Positions 24,647 to 33,276 of a stretch of 64,000 bases of DNA are shown piece after piece (position 1 is the first letter of the stretch; every line of letters starts with the position of its first letter). The stretch comes from Duganella sp. BJB476 (GTDB taxonomy: Bacteria; Pseudomonadota; Gammaproteobacteria; Burkholderiales; Burkholderiaceae_D). Where the stretch lies: the NCBI RefSeq assembly GCF_003416895.1, contig NZ_QVIO01000002.1, forward strand, positions 186,001 through 250,000. Direction: 5' to 3'. Both the position numbers and the translations under genes were made by a program. Under the pieces are notes generated by a model. The model was not told the origin of the DNA. It ran no database searches and was given only the letters and a program-made list of their open reading frames with translations.

Positions 24647-24701
24647 TTGCTGAAGAGAAAACACCCATGCTAGAATAATAGTTCGAGTACTAACCATTAG
24701 T
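24647..24701 (+). promoter_or_regulatory. Promoter and MarR-type operator of the efflux operon
   Basis: TTGCTG (24647-24652), an 18-base spacer and TAGAAT (24671-24676) make a plausible sigma-70 promoter. Directly downstream lies ACTAA-CCA-TTAGT (24689-24701), a perfect inverted repeat of the size and AT-rich type bound by MarR dimers, overlapping the expected transcription start region and just ahead of the regulator gene. Autorepression is inferred. Confidence 0.6.
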
Positions 24702-24712
24702 GGGTGAATTGT

Positions 24713-25147
24713 ATGTCTTCTATCGAAGAGCGCTTCTCCGCCGCGCTGCACGGCACCGCCCGCGCCTGGCGCCTGGCCATCGACCGCCGCCTCAAGCACC
24801 TGGGCATCAGCCAGGCCAGCTGGATGGCGATCGCCTACACCGCCAAGGAAACAGAACCGCCGTCGCAGACCCGGCTGGCCGCGCGTGTCGGCGTCGAGGA
24901 CCCGACCATGGTCGCCACCATCGACCGCCTGGTCAAAGCCGGCTACATGCTGCGCACGCCGTCGGAGACCGACCGCCGCGTCAAGCTGGTCAGCCTGACC
25001 GAGGCCGGCAAGCAAATCTATCAAACCGTCTGGGCCGAAGCCTCGACCGTGCGGCTGGAACTGCTGGGCAGCGCCGATCCGGCGCTGCTGCGCATCGTCA
25101 CCGAGTTCCTGGAGACGATGCAGGCCGATCTCGAAACCCGCATATGA
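24713..25147 (+). CDS. MarR-family transcriptional regulator
   Basis: The 144-residue protein has the MarR winged helix: QASWMAIAYTAKE, the recognition helix region TRLAARVGVEDPTMVATIDRLVKAG, and the wing SETDRRVKLVSLTEAG. ATG 24713 is preferred; a GTG nine bases earlier (24704) is possible. The stop overlaps the start of the MFS pump gene (ATGA), so regulator and pump are co-translated. MarR regulators of this type (EmrR/SlyA-like) usually release DNA when they bind the pump substrate. Confidence 0.92.
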   Translation: MSSIEERFSAALHGTARAWRLAIDRRLKHLGISQASWMAIAYTAKETEPPSQTRLAARVGVEDPTMVATIDRLVKAGYMLRTPSETDRRVKLVSLTEAGKQIYQTVWAEASTVRLELLGSADPALLRIVTEFLETMQADLETRI

Positions 25148-26661
25148 CCCCGGCCGCAGGCGCAATCAACCGCCGCATGATCACCATCTCGATCATGCTG
25201 GCGACCATCATCCAGGCGCTGGACGGCACCATCGCCAACGTCGCGCTGCCGCACATGCAGGGCAGCCTGTCGGCCTCGCAGGACCAGATCACCTGGGTGC
25301 TGACTTCCTTCATCGTGGCCGCCGCCATCGCCACGCCGCTCACCGGCTGGCTGTGCGACCGGTTCGGCCAGAAGAACATCTTCCTGACGGCGGTGGCCGG
25401 CTTCACGGTGGCCTCGGTGCTGTGTGGGCTATCCGGCTCGCTGGCTGAAATCGTCGCCGCGCGCCTGCTGCAAGGCGTGTTCGGCGCGGCGCTGGTGCCG
25501 CTGTCGCAGGCCACGCTGCTCGACATCAATCCGCGCGAAAAGCACGGCTCGGCCATGGCCGTGTGGGGCATGGGCGTGATGATAGGCCCCATCCTCGGCC
25601 CCACCCTGGGCGGCTGGCTGACCGACAGCTACAACTGGCGCTGGGTGTTCTTCATCAACGTGCCGGTCGGCGCGCTGGCGTTCTACGGCATCTGGCGCTA
25701 CATCCGCCCGGTGCCCGGCGCGCGCAAGATGACGTTCGACGCCTTCGGCTTCGCCACCCTCAGCCTGTCGATCGGCGCGCTGCAGATGCTGCTCGACCGC
25801 GGCGAACAGAATGACTGGTTCGCCGCCAGGGAGACCTGGGTGGAGGCCATCGTGCTGGCGCTCAGCTTCGCCTATTTCGTGGCGCACACCGCGCTGCGGC
25901 CGGCCGGCAAATCGTTCTTCGACTACCGGCTGCTGAAGAATGCGAACTACGTCAGCGGCCTGCTGTTCATCTTCATCGTCGGCCTGGTGCTGTACGCCTC
26001 GCGCGCGCTGACGCCGTCGATGCTGCAAAGCCTGATGGGCTATCCGGCCGCCGTCGCCGGCCTGGTGACCGCACCAAGCGGCATCGGCACCATGGTCGCG
26101 ATGATGGTGGTGGGCCGGCTGGTGGGCAAGTTCGACCTGCGCCTGCTGCTGGGATTGGGCTTCGCCATCACCGCCTTCTCGCTGTGGCAGATGACGGGCT
26201 ACACGCTGGTGCTGTCGCGCAGCGACATCGTCTGGCCGGGCGTGATCCAGGGCCTGGGCCTGGGCCTGGTGTTCGTGCCGCTGAGCGCCGCGACCTTCGC
26301 CACGCTGTCGCCTGAGATGCGCGCCGAGGGTACGGCCATCTACAGCCTGATACGCAATATCGGCAGCTCGATCGGCATCGCGATGGTGCAGACGCTGCTG
26401 GTGCGGAACACGCAAGCCATGCACGCCACGCTGACCGAGAAAATCACCACCGTCAATCCGTCGCTGCTGGACAACCTGGCCACGCCGGAAGCAGCGGCCG
26501 CGCTGAATGGCGAGATCACCCGCCAGGCCTCGATGATCTCGTACGTGGACGACTTCTGGCTGATGATGATCCTGACCTTGTGCGTGATACCGCTGCTGCT
26601 GTTGATACGTCCGCCCGCCAAACAGGCCGCGCCGGCGATCGACCACGCCGCCATGGAGTGA
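25144..26661 (+). CDS. DHA2-family MFS drug efflux pump (EmrB-like)
   Basis: The 505-residue protein has about 14 membrane helices and the DHA2 motifs: LDGTIANVALPHMQGSL in helix 1, WLCDRFGQKN (motif A), and GPILGPTLGGWL (motif C) characteristic of antiporters. It would pump hydrophobic compounds from the cytoplasm in exchange for protons through the EmrA-like adaptor and the OprM-like channel encoded downstream. The reading frame remains open upstream through the marR gene, which makes it look like a fusion, but the ATGA overlap marks the real start. Confidence 0.93.
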   Translation: MTPAAGAINRRMITISIMLATIIQALDGTIANVALPHMQGSLSASQDQITWVLTSFIVAAAIATPLTGWLCDRFGQKNIFLTAVAGFTVASVLCGLSGSLAEIVAARLLQGVFGAALVPLSQATLLDINPREKHGSAMAVWGMGVMIGPILGPTLGGWLTDSYNWRWVFFINVPVGALAFYGIWRYIRPVPGARKMTFDAFGFATLSLSIGALQMLLDRGEQNDWFAARETWVEAIVLALSFAYFVAHTALRPAGKSFFDYRLLKNANYVSGLLFIFIVGLVLYASRALTPSMLQSLMGYPAAVAGLVTAPSGIGTMVAMMVVGRLVGKFDLRLLLGLGFAITAFSLWQMTGYTLVLSRSDIVWPGVIQGLGLGLVFVPLSAATFATLSPEMRAEGTAIYSLIRNIGSSIGIAMVQTLLVRNTQAMHATLTEKITTVNPSLLDNLATPEAAAALNGEITRQASMISYVDDFWLMMILTLCVIPLLLLIRPPAKQAAPAIDHAAME

Positions 26662-28115
26662 TGATGATGAAACGATTGGAACCTCAAGTGAAAAAAACTG
26701 CTGTGCTACTGGCTGCGGCCCTGGCGCTGGCCGGCTGCGCCCACATCACGCCGGACCTGCATCCGCTGGCCCGGCGCGACGTCGCCAACGCGGAGCTCTC
26801 GTCCAGCATCAAGCTGGCCAAGGAAGGCTGGCCGGACGCGCAATGGTGGACCGCCTACCATGACGAACAACTGAATGCGCTGATCAAACAGGCGCTGGCC
26901 GCCGGCCCGACGCTGGAAGTGGCGGCGGCGCAGATCGGCAGCGCGCGTTCGGCGCTGTCGCGCAGCGCGGCCGACCTGGGGCTGGATGTCGACGGCTACG
27001 CCGGCGCCAACCGCCAGCGCTACTCCGGCACCGGCCTGTTCCCGGCGCCGATCGGCGGCGCCTGGTTCAGCGCCGAGACGCTGCGCCTCGACGCCCGCTA
27101 CAACTTCGACTGGTGGGGCAAGAACCGCGCGCAGGTCGCTGCCGCCGTCGGTGAGCTGAACGCCGGCCGCGCCGCCTACGCCGAAGCGGAGCGCGCGCTG
27201 GCCGCCGCCATCGCGCAAAGCTACTTCCGTTTGCAAGGCGCGTGGGCACGCCTGGCCAACACCGAACAACTGGCGGCCGCGCAAACGGCGCTGGTGCAGG
27301 ACAAGGCCAAGCGCATCGCCGGCGGCCTGGCCGTCGGCGACGAGCAGCGCACCGCCGAATCGGAGCTGAGCCTGATCCGCAAGCAACAGGCGCAACTCAA
27401 CGCCGACATCGGCCGCGAACGCGAAGCCCTGCGCGCCCTGATCGGCGCCGACGGCGGCGCGCTGGCCGACCTCAGGCCGCAGGCGCCGGGCAACGCGGCG
27501 CACGCCCTGCCCGCCCGTCTCGGCATGGAACTGCTGGCGCGGCGCCCGGACCTGCAGGCGGCGCGCTGGAAGCTGGAAGCCTCGCTCAGCAAGATCGACG
27601 CGGCCAAGGCGGCGTTCTATCCCGACGTGAACCTGACCGGCTCCATCGGCCTGGACACGGTCAAGCTGGAGAACCTGCTGCAAACGGCCAGCCGCACGCT
27701 CTACATCGGGCCGACGCTGACGCTGCCGCTGTTCGACAGCCGCCGCCTCGACGCGCAACTGGACAGCGCCCGCACCGGCCGCAACGAACGCATCGCCGAA
27801 TACAACCAGGCAGTGATAGCCGCAGTGCGCGACGTCGCGCAGGACGGCGTGCAGCTGCAAGGCATCGAGCAGCAGATCGTACAGCAGTCGGCCGCCACCG
27901 CTTCGGCGCGCGCGCAGATGGCGTCGGCGCAGGCGCGGCTGGAGCGCGGCCTCGCCGACCGCGCCAGCGTGCTGTCCGCGCAACTGGCGCTGTTCAAGCA
28001 GCAGGACGCCGACCTCTATCTGCAACAAGTCCAGCGACTGGCCGAAGTGGCTTTGACGAACGCGCTGGGTGGCGGCTATCGCGAAGAAGCGCCCACCGCC
28101 ACCGCCTCCAAATAA
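26661..28115 (+). CDS. Outer-membrane efflux lipoprotein (OprM/NodT family)
   Basis: The 484-residue protein starts with a lipoprotein signal peptide (lipobox LAGC at about residues 25-28). It shows the two-fold repeat of TolC-like channels: PDAQWWTAYHDEQLNALIKQAL, then the periplasmic helices, RRPDLQAARWKLEASLSKIDAAKAAFYPDVNLTGS, and a matching second half. Several Met codons occur at the start (26661, 26664, 26667); the first overlaps the MFS stop by one base. It forms the outer channel of the tripartite pump. Confidence 0.92.
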   Translation: MMMKRLEPQVKKTAVLLAAALALAGCAHITPDLHPLARRDVANAELSSSIKLAKEGWPDAQWWTAYHDEQLNALIKQALAAGPTLEVAAAQIGSARSALSRSAADLGLDVDGYAGANRQRYSGTGLFPAPIGGAWFSAETLRLDARYNFDWWGKNRAQVAAAVGELNAGRAAYAEAERALAAAIAQSYFRLQGAWARLANTEQLAAAQTALVQDKAKRIAGGLAVGDEQRTAESELSLIRKQQAQLNADIGREREALRALIGADGGALADLRPQAPGNAAHALPARLGMELLARRPDLQAARWKLEASLSKIDAAKAAFYPDVNLTGSIGLDTVKLENLLQTASRTLYIGPTLTLPLFDSRRLDAQLDSARTGRNERIAEYNQAVIAAVRDVAQDGVQLQGIEQQIVQQSAATASARAQMASAQARLERGLADRASVLSAQLALFKQQDADLYLQQVQRLAEVALTNALGGGYREEAPTATASK

Positions 28116-28130
28116 AACGGGAACCCTATC

Positions 28131-29279
28131 ATGAGCACTGACATCACCAAACCCAACGACAACAAGCGCAAGACCGTGCTGGCCGCGATCACGCTGCTGT
28201 TCATCGCCGCCGGCGTGGCCTACGCGGTCTACTACAAGGCCGTGCTGTCGAAGGAGCAGGAAACCGACAACGCCTACGTGGGCGGCAACCTGGTCAACCT
28301 GTCGTCGCAGGTGACCGGCAACGTCACCGAAATCCGCGCCGACGAAACGCAGATGGTGCAAGCCGGCGCCACACTGATCAAACTCGATACGGCCGATGCC
28401 GACATCGCGCTGAGCCAGGCCGACGCCCGCCTCGGCGCCGCCGTGCGCCAGCAACGCCAGCGCTACGCCGACGTCGCCCAGTACGACGCCACCGTCGCGC
28501 TGCGCAAGCTGCAACTGAAAACCGCCGAAGACGACCTGGCGCGCCGCAAGCCGCTGGCGGCCGATCACACGGTATCGGGAGAAGAAGTCGACCACGCGCG
28601 CCAGGCGGTCGACAACGCGCGTGCCGCGATCGCCGTGGCGAGCCGGCAGGCCGAGGCCGCGCAGGCCGGCGTGGCCGGCGTTTCGGTGGCCCAGCATCCG
28701 GCGGTGCAGGCGGCCAAGGCGGACTACGTGCAGGCCTGGCTGGCGGCGCGCCGTAACACCATCGTCGCGCCGGTGTCGGGCTATGTGGCCAAGCGCAGCG
28801 TGCAGATCGGCGCGCGCGCCGCGCCGGGCACCTCGCTGATGGCGATCGTGCCGCTCGACCAGCTGTGGGTGGACGCCAACTTCAAGGAATCGGAATTGCG
28901 CAATATCCGCGTCGGCCAGAGCGCGAAGATCGAAGCCGATATGTATGGCGGCAAAGTGGAATTCCACGGCAAGGTGGTGGGACTGTCGGCCGGCACGGGC
29001 AGCGCGTTCTCGCTGCTGCCGGCGCAGAACGCCAGCGGCAACTGGATCAAGGTGGTGCAGCGGCTGCCGGTGCGCATCGCGCTGGATCCGAAGGAACTGG
29101 CCGAACATCCGCTGCGCATCGGTTTGTCGACCACGGTGACGGTGGACATCAGCAAGACCGACGGTCCGGTGCTGGGCGCGGCGATGCCGCAAACGCCGGT
29201 CTACAGCACGCAGACGCTGGCGCAGCCGCTGCAGCAAGCCGCCACCGCCGCCGACGCCATCATCGCCCGCAACCTCTGA
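28131..29279 (+). CDS. HlyD/EmrA-type membrane fusion protein
   Basis: The 382-residue adaptor has a cytoplasmic N-terminus, one membrane helix at about 16-38, a lipoyl-like half motif (NAYVGGNLVNLSSQVTGNVTEIRADETQMVQAGATLIKLD), a coiled-coil hairpin at about 95-205, the second lipoyl half (TIVAPVSGYVAKRSVQIGARAAPGTSLM), and a beta-barrel domain. It links the MFS pump to the outer-membrane channel. It follows the channel gene by 15 bases, completing the marR-pump-channel-adaptor operon. Confidence 0.93.
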   Translation: MSTDITKPNDNKRKTVLAAITLLFIAAGVAYAVYYKAVLSKEQETDNAYVGGNLVNLSSQVTGNVTEIRADETQMVQAGATLIKLDTADADIALSQADARLGAAVRQQRQRYADVAQYDATVALRKLQLKTAEDDLARRKPLAADHTVSGEEVDHARQAVDNARAAIAVASRQAEAAQAGVAGVSVAQHPAVQAAKADYVQAWLAARRNTIVAPVSGYVAKRSVQIGARAAPGTSLMAIVPLDQLWVDANFKESELRNIRVGQSAKIEADMYGGKVEFHGKVVGLSAGTGSAFSLLPAQNASGNWIKVVQRLPVRIALDPKELAEHPLRIGLSTTVTVDISKTDGPVLGAAMPQTPVYSTQTLAQPLQQAATAADAIIARNL

Positions 29280-30839
29280 TTATTTGCGCAGTTCGGCGTC
29301 GAGCTGGCGGATCGCCGTCTGGGCCTGGGTGATCACGCGGTCGGCAATGCGCTGGCGCATGCCGGGCACGCGGCCGGCCGCTTCGGCCTCGAGCAGCAAA
29401 GGCGTCAGCAGTTGCAGCGCGGAGTCGTGGAAGCCCTGGGCCACCAGGTCCAGCTGGGTGTTGAAGCTCAGCTCAGCCGCTTGCAACTGCTTGCGCAGTT
29501 CCGCCTCGAAGGCGGCGCGCTTGTCGCGGATTTCGGTGCGTTTGCGTTTGCCGCCGTCGGTGAACCATTTGAACGCGCCCGCCAGCAGCACCGCGCCGCC
29601 GACAAACGGCGCCGCCGGCGCCACCACCGGCAACACCACCGCCGCGCCGATCAGATAAGCCGCCGTGCCGGTGCCGGCCGCCACCACCGCCCCGCTCATC
29701 AAGGTGACATTGGCCGCCGTGTCGACGCTGTTGACGATGCGCGTGCCAACCCGCAGCCGCGGCATCAGCTTGGCCAGCGTCGAGTGGTGCTGACGCTGGA
29801 ACACCGACGATTGATTCAACCGCATCGCCTGCTGGAACAGCCGCAAGTCTTCCTGCAACAGGTGCAGCGACTGCTCCTTGCGGCGCACGATGCGGTCCAG
29901 CCGCCGCTCCATCTCCTGGCCGAACTGCTGGCGTCCCATGCTGGCCCACACGTCCTCGTCTTTCCACTGATCGGTGTTGAGGCGGTCGGTGATCGCCAGT
30001 TCGATGGCGTTGCCGGCATCGTGCACGGCGTCGTCGATTTCCTCCAGCAGCAGGCGGCGTTCGTAGGCGATACGCTGGTCCACCAGCGTCAGGCGTTGCA
30101 GCACCTGGTTTTTCAGGTCGTTGGCGGCGCTGACCAGCGTGGCGGCCATCGCCTCGCCCACCGACAGCATGCGCGCCTGCTCCAGGTAGACGCTGATGTC
30201 CTGCGCGATGGCGGCGGTGGTGCTGCCCACCAGCTCCCGCAGTTGACCATGATCGATGTCGCCGGATTGGAAATTGCGCGCATGTTCGACCAGCACCGGC
30301 TGCCCAGCATGGCGGCCGAAATCGGCCACGGCGTCGGCCAGCGAGCGGCCGCGCACCAGCCGGCGCGCCTGTTCGCCCAGGTTGGCGAGGATGCCGCGTT
30401 CTTCGGCCTGTGGCAGGCGGTTCAGGTCTTCGGGCGAGAGCCGGGCCGACAAGGCTTTGGCCAGGCGCTGCGCCAGTACGCGGGCGTCGGCGCCGTGCAG
30501 CGCCAGCAGCGGGATGGTCATGCTGAGGGCGTTTTCGCGGGCGGCCTGGTCGATGCCGGCGCTGCTGCGGCTCAGGGCATTGAACGCCCAGTCGACGTCG
30601 ACGCCCGATTCGATGGCGTTCAATACCAGTGCGGTGAAGACGGCGGAGGATTTGCCGTCGCCGGCGATGTCGGTGACGGCGGCGAACTGCGCCAGCGTCA
30701 GGCTGCCCTCGTTGCCCGCGATGGCGCCCACGGCGCGCGCGTAGGCCGAACTGAAACTCTGGTCGGTGGACATGTGCTCGTCCAGCGAGCGCACGCTGAC
30801 CACATGGGTATCGCCGGGAGTACCGTGCTGATTGTTCAC
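29280..30839 (-). CDS. TerB-like N-domain, coiled coil and two-helix membrane hairpin protein of unknown function
   Basis: The 519-residue protein has an all-helical N-terminal part (about 28-135; AYARAVGAIAGNEGSLTLAQFAAV) that recalls TerB/DUF533-like tellurite-resistance domains. A long charged coiled-coil region (about 190-350) follows, then a Gly/Ala-rich membrane hairpin at about 365-420 (TLMSGAVVAAGTGTAAYLIGAAVVLPVV), and a further coiled coil to the C-terminus. The hairpin between coiled coils resembles the membrane paddle of bacterial dynamin-like proteins, but there is no GTPase P-loop. It is a single gene facing the efflux operon. Function unknown; a membrane-stress or membrane-remodelling role is conceivable. 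Confidence 0.7.
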   Translation of the reverse strand: MNNQHGTPGDTHVVSVRSLDEHMSTDQSFSSAYARAVGAIAGNEGSLTLAQFAAVTDIAGDGKSSAVFTALVLNAIESGVDVDWAFNALSRSSAGIDQAARENALSMTIPLLALHGADARVLAQRLAKALSARLSPEDLNRLPQAEERGILANLGEQARRLVRGRSLADAVADFGRHAGQPVLVEHARNFQSGDIDHGQLRELVGSTTAAIAQDISVYLEQARMLSVGEAMAATLVSAANDLKNQVLQRLTLVDQRIAYERRLLLEEIDDAVHDAGNAIELAITDRLNTDQWKDEDVWASMGRQQFGQEMERRLDRIVRRKEQSLHLLQEDLRLFQQAMRLNQSSVFQRQHHSTLAKLMPRLRVGTRIVNSVDTAANVTLMSGAVVAAGTGTAAYLIGAAVVLPVVAPAAPFVGGAVLLAGAFKWFTDGGKRKRTEIRDKRAAFEAELRKQLQAAELSFNTQLDLVAQGFHDSALQLLTPLLLEAEAAGRVPGMRQRIADRVITQAQTAIRQLDAELRK

Positions 30840-30918
30840 ACTTGCTCCGCTTCGTTAAATAATGCTGTTATTGCATTTTAACTGAAGCGGCGCGATCACT
30901 GCGTTAGCTGGCGAACGG

Positions 30919-31167
30919 CTAGGTACGGAAGTAGGCCAGCGCGGCGACCATAATGGCAGCCTGCGAAATACTGAGCGCCAGGGTCCAGACCTTCAAGTCG
31001 TTCGTCAACTGCAGGAAGGCGTCGTGAATACGATCGTTTTGCTCTTTGATCGACTGCGTACGCAGCACCGCGCTGAGCGCAGCCGCGTGCGCCTCGGCTT
31101 GCTCCGGGGGTACGCCAGCCACTTCCAGGCGCAGGGTATAACTGAGGGTGTCGAATGTACCGTTCAT
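30919..31167 (-). CDS. Small coiled-coil, tail-anchored protein (DUF1640-like)
   Basis: The ATG at 31167 (MNGTFDTLSY) gives 82 residues and fits the family start; an in-frame GTG at 31197 would add ten residues. The sequence FDTLSYTLRLEVAGVPPEQAEAHAAALS followed by a short coiled coil and one C-terminal membrane helix (ALSISQAAIMVAALAYF) matches the DUF1640/CCDC90-like pattern. Function in bacteria is unknown. Confidence 0.7.
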   Translation of the reverse strand: MNGTFDTLSYTLRLEVAGVPPEQAEAHAAALSAVLRTQSIKEQNDRIHDAFLQLTNDLKVWTLALSISQAAIMVAALAYFRT

Positions 31168-31221
31168 CTCCACATTGTGCGCCTCTGCCCGCGCCACGCA
31201 AGCACCACACTTTGATCCGGC

Positions 31222-31719
31222 TCAACCCGGCACCACCTCGGTCGACAAGATCAACGTCTCCTTGATCTCCTCCATCACGACATAACTCTTCGACTGCGCC
31301 GCGCCAGGCAAGCTGAGCAGCATGTCGCCCAGCAGCTTGCGGTACTCGGCCATTTCATGAATGCGCGCCTTGATCAGGTAATCGAAATCGCCCGACACCA
31401 GATGGCACTCCTGCACCTCCGGTATGCGCAGCACCTCGCGCCGGAATTGCTCGAACACCGGCCCCGACTTCTGGTTCAGCGTGATCTCCACGAACACCAG
31501 CAACTTCGCCCCCAGCGCCGGCGGATCGATGCGTGCGTGGTAGCCGGTGATCACCCCGTCCCGCTCCATGCGCTTGACCCGCTCGATGGCCGGCGTGATC
31601 GACAGGCCGACCTGCTCGCTCAAGTCCTTCATCGAGATCCGCCCATCCTCCTGCAGGATGCGCAATATCTTTCTGTCCAGTTTGTCGAGGCTACGGACCG
31701 ATTCTTTTTGAATTCGCAT
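31222..31719 (-). CDS. Lrp/AsnC-family regulator, probably of dadA
   Basis: The 165-residue protein has the Lrp winged helix-turn-helix (LDRKILRILQEDGRISMKDLSEQVGLSITPAIERVKRME) and a C-terminal RAM ligand-binding domain (VFVEITLNQKSGPVFEQF, then HLVSGDFDYLIKARI). It is transcribed away from dadA across a 101-base AT-rich region. Divergent Lrp-dadA pairs are common in betaproteobacteria and gammaproteobacteria, where the regulator senses alanine or leucine and controls D-amino acid dehydrogenase. Confidence 0.92.
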   Translation of the reverse strand: MRIQKESVRSLDKLDRKILRILQEDGRISMKDLSEQVGLSITPAIERVKRMERDGVITGYHARIDPPALGAKLLVFVEITLNQKSGPVFEQFRREVLRIPEVQECHLVSGDFDYLIKARIHEMAEYRKLLGDMLLSLPGAAQSKSYVVMEEIKETLILSTEVVPG

Positions 31720-31820
31720 GAAAATCCACTGAATATGTGAAGTTATACAGTAACAAATACTAGTGATACAAGCATACTATAGCGGAATATCTGGTATAGC
31801 TAAATAATCGGGAGACTGAA

Positions 31821-33104
31821 ATGCGGGTTGTGATCTTGGGTAGCGGTGTTATCGGCGTCACCAGCGCCTACTATCTGGCGCAAGCCGGCCACGACGTGAC
31901 CGTGCTCGACCGTCAGCCCGGTCCCGCGCTGGAAACCAGCTTCGCCAACGCCGGCCAGATCTCCCCCGGCTACGCCTCCCCGTGGGCCGCGCCCGGCATC
32001 CCGCTCAAGGCGATGAAGTGGATGCTGCAACGCCACGCCCCGCTGTCGATCACCCCGGACGGCACGCTGTTCCAGCTGCAATGGATGTGGCAGATGCTGC
32101 AGAACTGCAATGCCGAGCGCTACGCCGTCAACAAGGAACGCATGGTGCGCCTGGCCGAATACAGCCGCGACTGCTTCAAAGCCCTGCGCGCCGCCACCGG
32201 CATCGAATACGAAGGCCGTCAGCAAGGTACGACCCAGCTGTTCCGCACCCAGAAACAGCTGGACGACGCCGCCAAGGATATCCAGGTATTGCAGGAAACC
32301 GGCGTACCCTACGAGCTGCTGAGCCGCGAACAACTGGTCGCCGCCGAACCCGGCCTGGACCAGAACAAGCTGGTCGGCGGCCTGCGCCTGCCCAACGATG
32401 AAACCGGCGACTGCCAACTGTTCACCACCCGCCTGACCGCGATGGCCGAACAGCTGGGCGTGAAGTTCCGCTACGGCGTCGACATCACCGGCCTGGTCAC
32501 GGCCGGCGAAGAAATCAAAGGCGTGCAGTGCGGCGCCGAGCTGGTGACGGCCGACTCCTACGTGGTCGCGCTGGGCGCCTACTCGACCACGCTGCTGAAG
32601 GACCTGGTCAAGATTCCGGTCTATCCGATGAAGGGCTATTCGATCACCGTGCCGATCGTGAACGCCGCCTCCGCGCCGGTCTCGACCATCCTGGACGAAA
32701 CCTACAAGATCGCCGTGACCCGCTTCGACGACCGCATCCGCGTCGGCGGTATGGCAGAGCTCGCCGGCTTCAACCTGGCGCTGAACCCGCGCCGCCGCGA
32801 AACGCTGGAGATGGTGGTCAACGACCTGTTCCCCGGCGCCGGCGACACCGCCTCGGCCACGTTCTGGACCGGCCTGCGTCCGATGACGCCGGACGGCACG
32901 CCGGTGGTCGGCCGCACCGGCCTGCGCAACCTGTTCATCAACACCGGCCACGGCACGCTGGGCTGGACCATGTCCTGCGGCTCGGCTCAGCTGTTGTCCG
33001 ACCTGATCTCGGCCCGCCGCCCGGCCATCCTGTCGGACGACCTGTCGGTCAGCCGCTACAATCGCGACAGCGCCACCCGCCGTCCGCAGTTCGCCAACGC
33101 CTGA
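31821..33104 (+). CDS. dadA: D-amino acid dehydrogenase
   Basis: The 427-residue flavoprotein opens with the FAD motif [30 protein letters not shown] and the family-specific [18 protein letters not shown]. It ends with the C-terminal FAD segment [25 protein letters not shown]. DadA oxidises D-alanine and other D-amino acids to keto acids and feeds electrons to the respiratory chain at the membrane. GGGAG seven bases ahead supports ATG 31821. The matching racemase gene (dadX) is not in the window. Confidence 0.96.
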   Translation: MRVVILGSGVIGVTSAYYLAQAGHDVTVLDRQPGPALETSFANAGQISPGYASPWAAPGIPLKAMKWMLQRHAPLSITPDGTLFQLQWMWQMLQNCNAERYAVNKERMVRLAEYSRDCFKALRAATGIEYEGRQQGTTQLFRTQKQLDDAAKDIQVLQETGVPYELLSREQLVAAEPGLDQNKLVGGLRLPNDETGDCQLFTTRLTAMAEQLGVKFRYGVDITGLVTAGEEIKGVQCGAELVTADSYVVALGAYSTTLLKDLVKIPVYPMKGYSITVPIVNAASAPVSTILDETYKIAVTRFDDRIRVGGMAELAGFNLALNPRRRETLEMVVNDLFPGAGDTASATFWTGLRPMTPDGTPVVGRTGLRNLFINTGHGTLGWTMSCGSAQLLSDLISARRPAILSDDLSVSRYNRDSATRRPQFANA

Positions 33105-33123
33105 AACTGATTTCAGCTTTACC

Positions 33124-33157
33124 CCGTGCGCGGCGCCTGCAACGGCGCCGCGCACGG
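33124..33157. terminator. Long GC hairpin after dadA
   Basis: CCGTGCGCGGCGCC and GGCGCCGCGCACGG form a perfect 14-bp stem around a 6-base loop, about 20 bases past the dadA stop. No T-run follows on either strand, so it may be a T-less terminator or a 3'-end stabiliser. Confidence 0.55.
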
Positions 33158-33240
33158 CTCCCCTGCCGCTCCACGCCGGCCATACTGTCGCATCGACGCC
33201 TCCTCCAGCACCAAGAAGCCATCCTCAAGCCACGATGGCG

Positions 33241-33269
33241 TTGAGATTGGGGCCGCGCATGCGTATAAT
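33241..33269 (+). promoter_or_regulatory. Near-consensus sigma-70 promoter of the HDOD gene
   Basis: TTGAGA (33241-33246), a 17-base spacer and TATAAT (33264-33269). The expected start of transcription, about seven bases on, falls at 33276-33277, where the ATG of the gene lies. This would give a leaderless mRNA. Confidence 0.7.
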
Positions 33270-33276
33270 TTTGATC

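Noticed and set aside
24700..26661. Apparent fusion of a regulator region with the MFS pump
   Set aside because: The upstream part of the frame is the marR gene read in the wrong frame; the ATGA overlap gives the true pump start at 25144.
26706..29237. 843-codon minus-strand ORF opposite the efflux genes
   Set aside because: Spans two well-supported plus-strand genes and shows no recognisable domain; a GC-driven shadow.
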